A stretch of 64,000 nucleotides of DNA from Paraglaciecola chathamensis S18K6. GTDB taxonomy: Bacteria > Pseudomonadota > Gammaproteobacteria > Enterobacterales > Alteromonadaceae. A model generated the notes under the pieces. That model did not search any database. It was not told where the DNA came from and saw only the letters and a list, made by a program, of their open reading frames with translations. How positions within the stretch are numbered: position 1 is the stretch's first letter; each line of letters opens with the position of its first letter. The stretch is taken from assembly GCA_000314955.1 (NCBI GenBank), contig BAEM01000007.1:296246-360245 (forward strand), given 5' to 3'. Below are positions 63,999-64,000 of this stretch, piece by piece. The translations under genes and the position numbers were made by a program.

Positions 63999-64000
63999 AG

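Overview
The window is a chromosomal stretch from a marine gammaproteobacterium, most likely an Alteromonadaceae member (Alteromonas / Glaciecola / Paraglaciecola type). The evidence is the set of conserved gammaproteobacterial blocks (rsmI / lpoA-yraN-diaA-dolP; rplM-rpsI-petABC-sspA-sspB; relA-mazG; pilT-pilU facing yggS-proC-yggT; xerD-dsbC-recJ), the SapC / tryptophan-halogenase / TonB-receptor gene set that is common in Alteromonadales, and a large carbohydrate-utilisation component. I see no rRNA, tRNA, CRISPR array, insertion sequence or prophage. The placement is inference from gene content and order; no database was searched.

Layout. 1-6.7 kb: the 3' part of an AraC-type regulator, a TVP38-type membrane protein, a CheX-receiver fusion, a two-subunit molybdenum hydroxylase (iorAB-like) and a YghU-type glutathione transferase. 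6.9-19.2 kb: an accessory nutrient locus on the minus strand (SapC, a GlpD-like dehydrogenase, a sodium:solute symporter, a second SapC, a flavin-dependent halogenase homologue and a large TonB-dependent receptor), facing a cytoplasmic GH36 alpha-galactosidase across a 540-bp divergent regulatory region. 19.4-23.3 kb: a secreted M19 dipeptidase, a secreted alpha/beta hydrolase, a 2OG-Fe(II) dioxygenase and a DEDDh exonuclease. 23.4-48.7 kb: housekeeping genes, namely rRNA methylation (rsmI), envelope and replication control (lpoA, yraN, diaA, dolP), ClpXP adaptor and starvation protein (sspB, sspA), the cytochrome bc1 complex (petABC), ribosomal proteins L13/S9, stringent response (relA, mazG), acpS-pdxJ-recO, recJ, dsbC, xerD, pilU-pilT and yggS-proC-yggT. 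48.8-52.9 kb: an orphan solute-binding protein followed by a hybrid sensor kinase. 53.0-64.0 kb: a xylose/xylo-oligosaccharide locus with xylR, xylB, xylA, a sugar-porter symporter, a GH43 lipoprotein, a Nudix-fold regulator and a secreted GH3 glycosidase.

How the parts could work together. In the xylose locus the exported GH43 and GH3 enzymes would release pentoses from xylo- or arabino-oligosaccharides. The sugar porter would import xylose, and XylA and XylB would convert it to xylulose-5-phosphate. Two regulators of different families (AraC-type XylR and a Nudix-winged-helix protein whose Nudix box is eroded) each sit at a divergent promoter. In the 7-19 kb locus the receptor, the symporter and the GH36 enzyme suggest uptake of an alpha-galactoside-containing compound. 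The roles of the SapC and halogenase proteins are not established.

The items I consider most worth a second look are the SapC/halogenase/TonB/symporter/GH36 locus with its thrice-repeated AAATAGTATT motif, the solute-binding protein plus hybrid kinase pair without transporter genes, the Nudix-type sugar regulator, the long compound inverted repeat at 33256-33326, and the CheX-receiver fusion. Non-ATG starts, including seven TTG starts, were inferred from Shine-Dalgarno placement and family N-termini.
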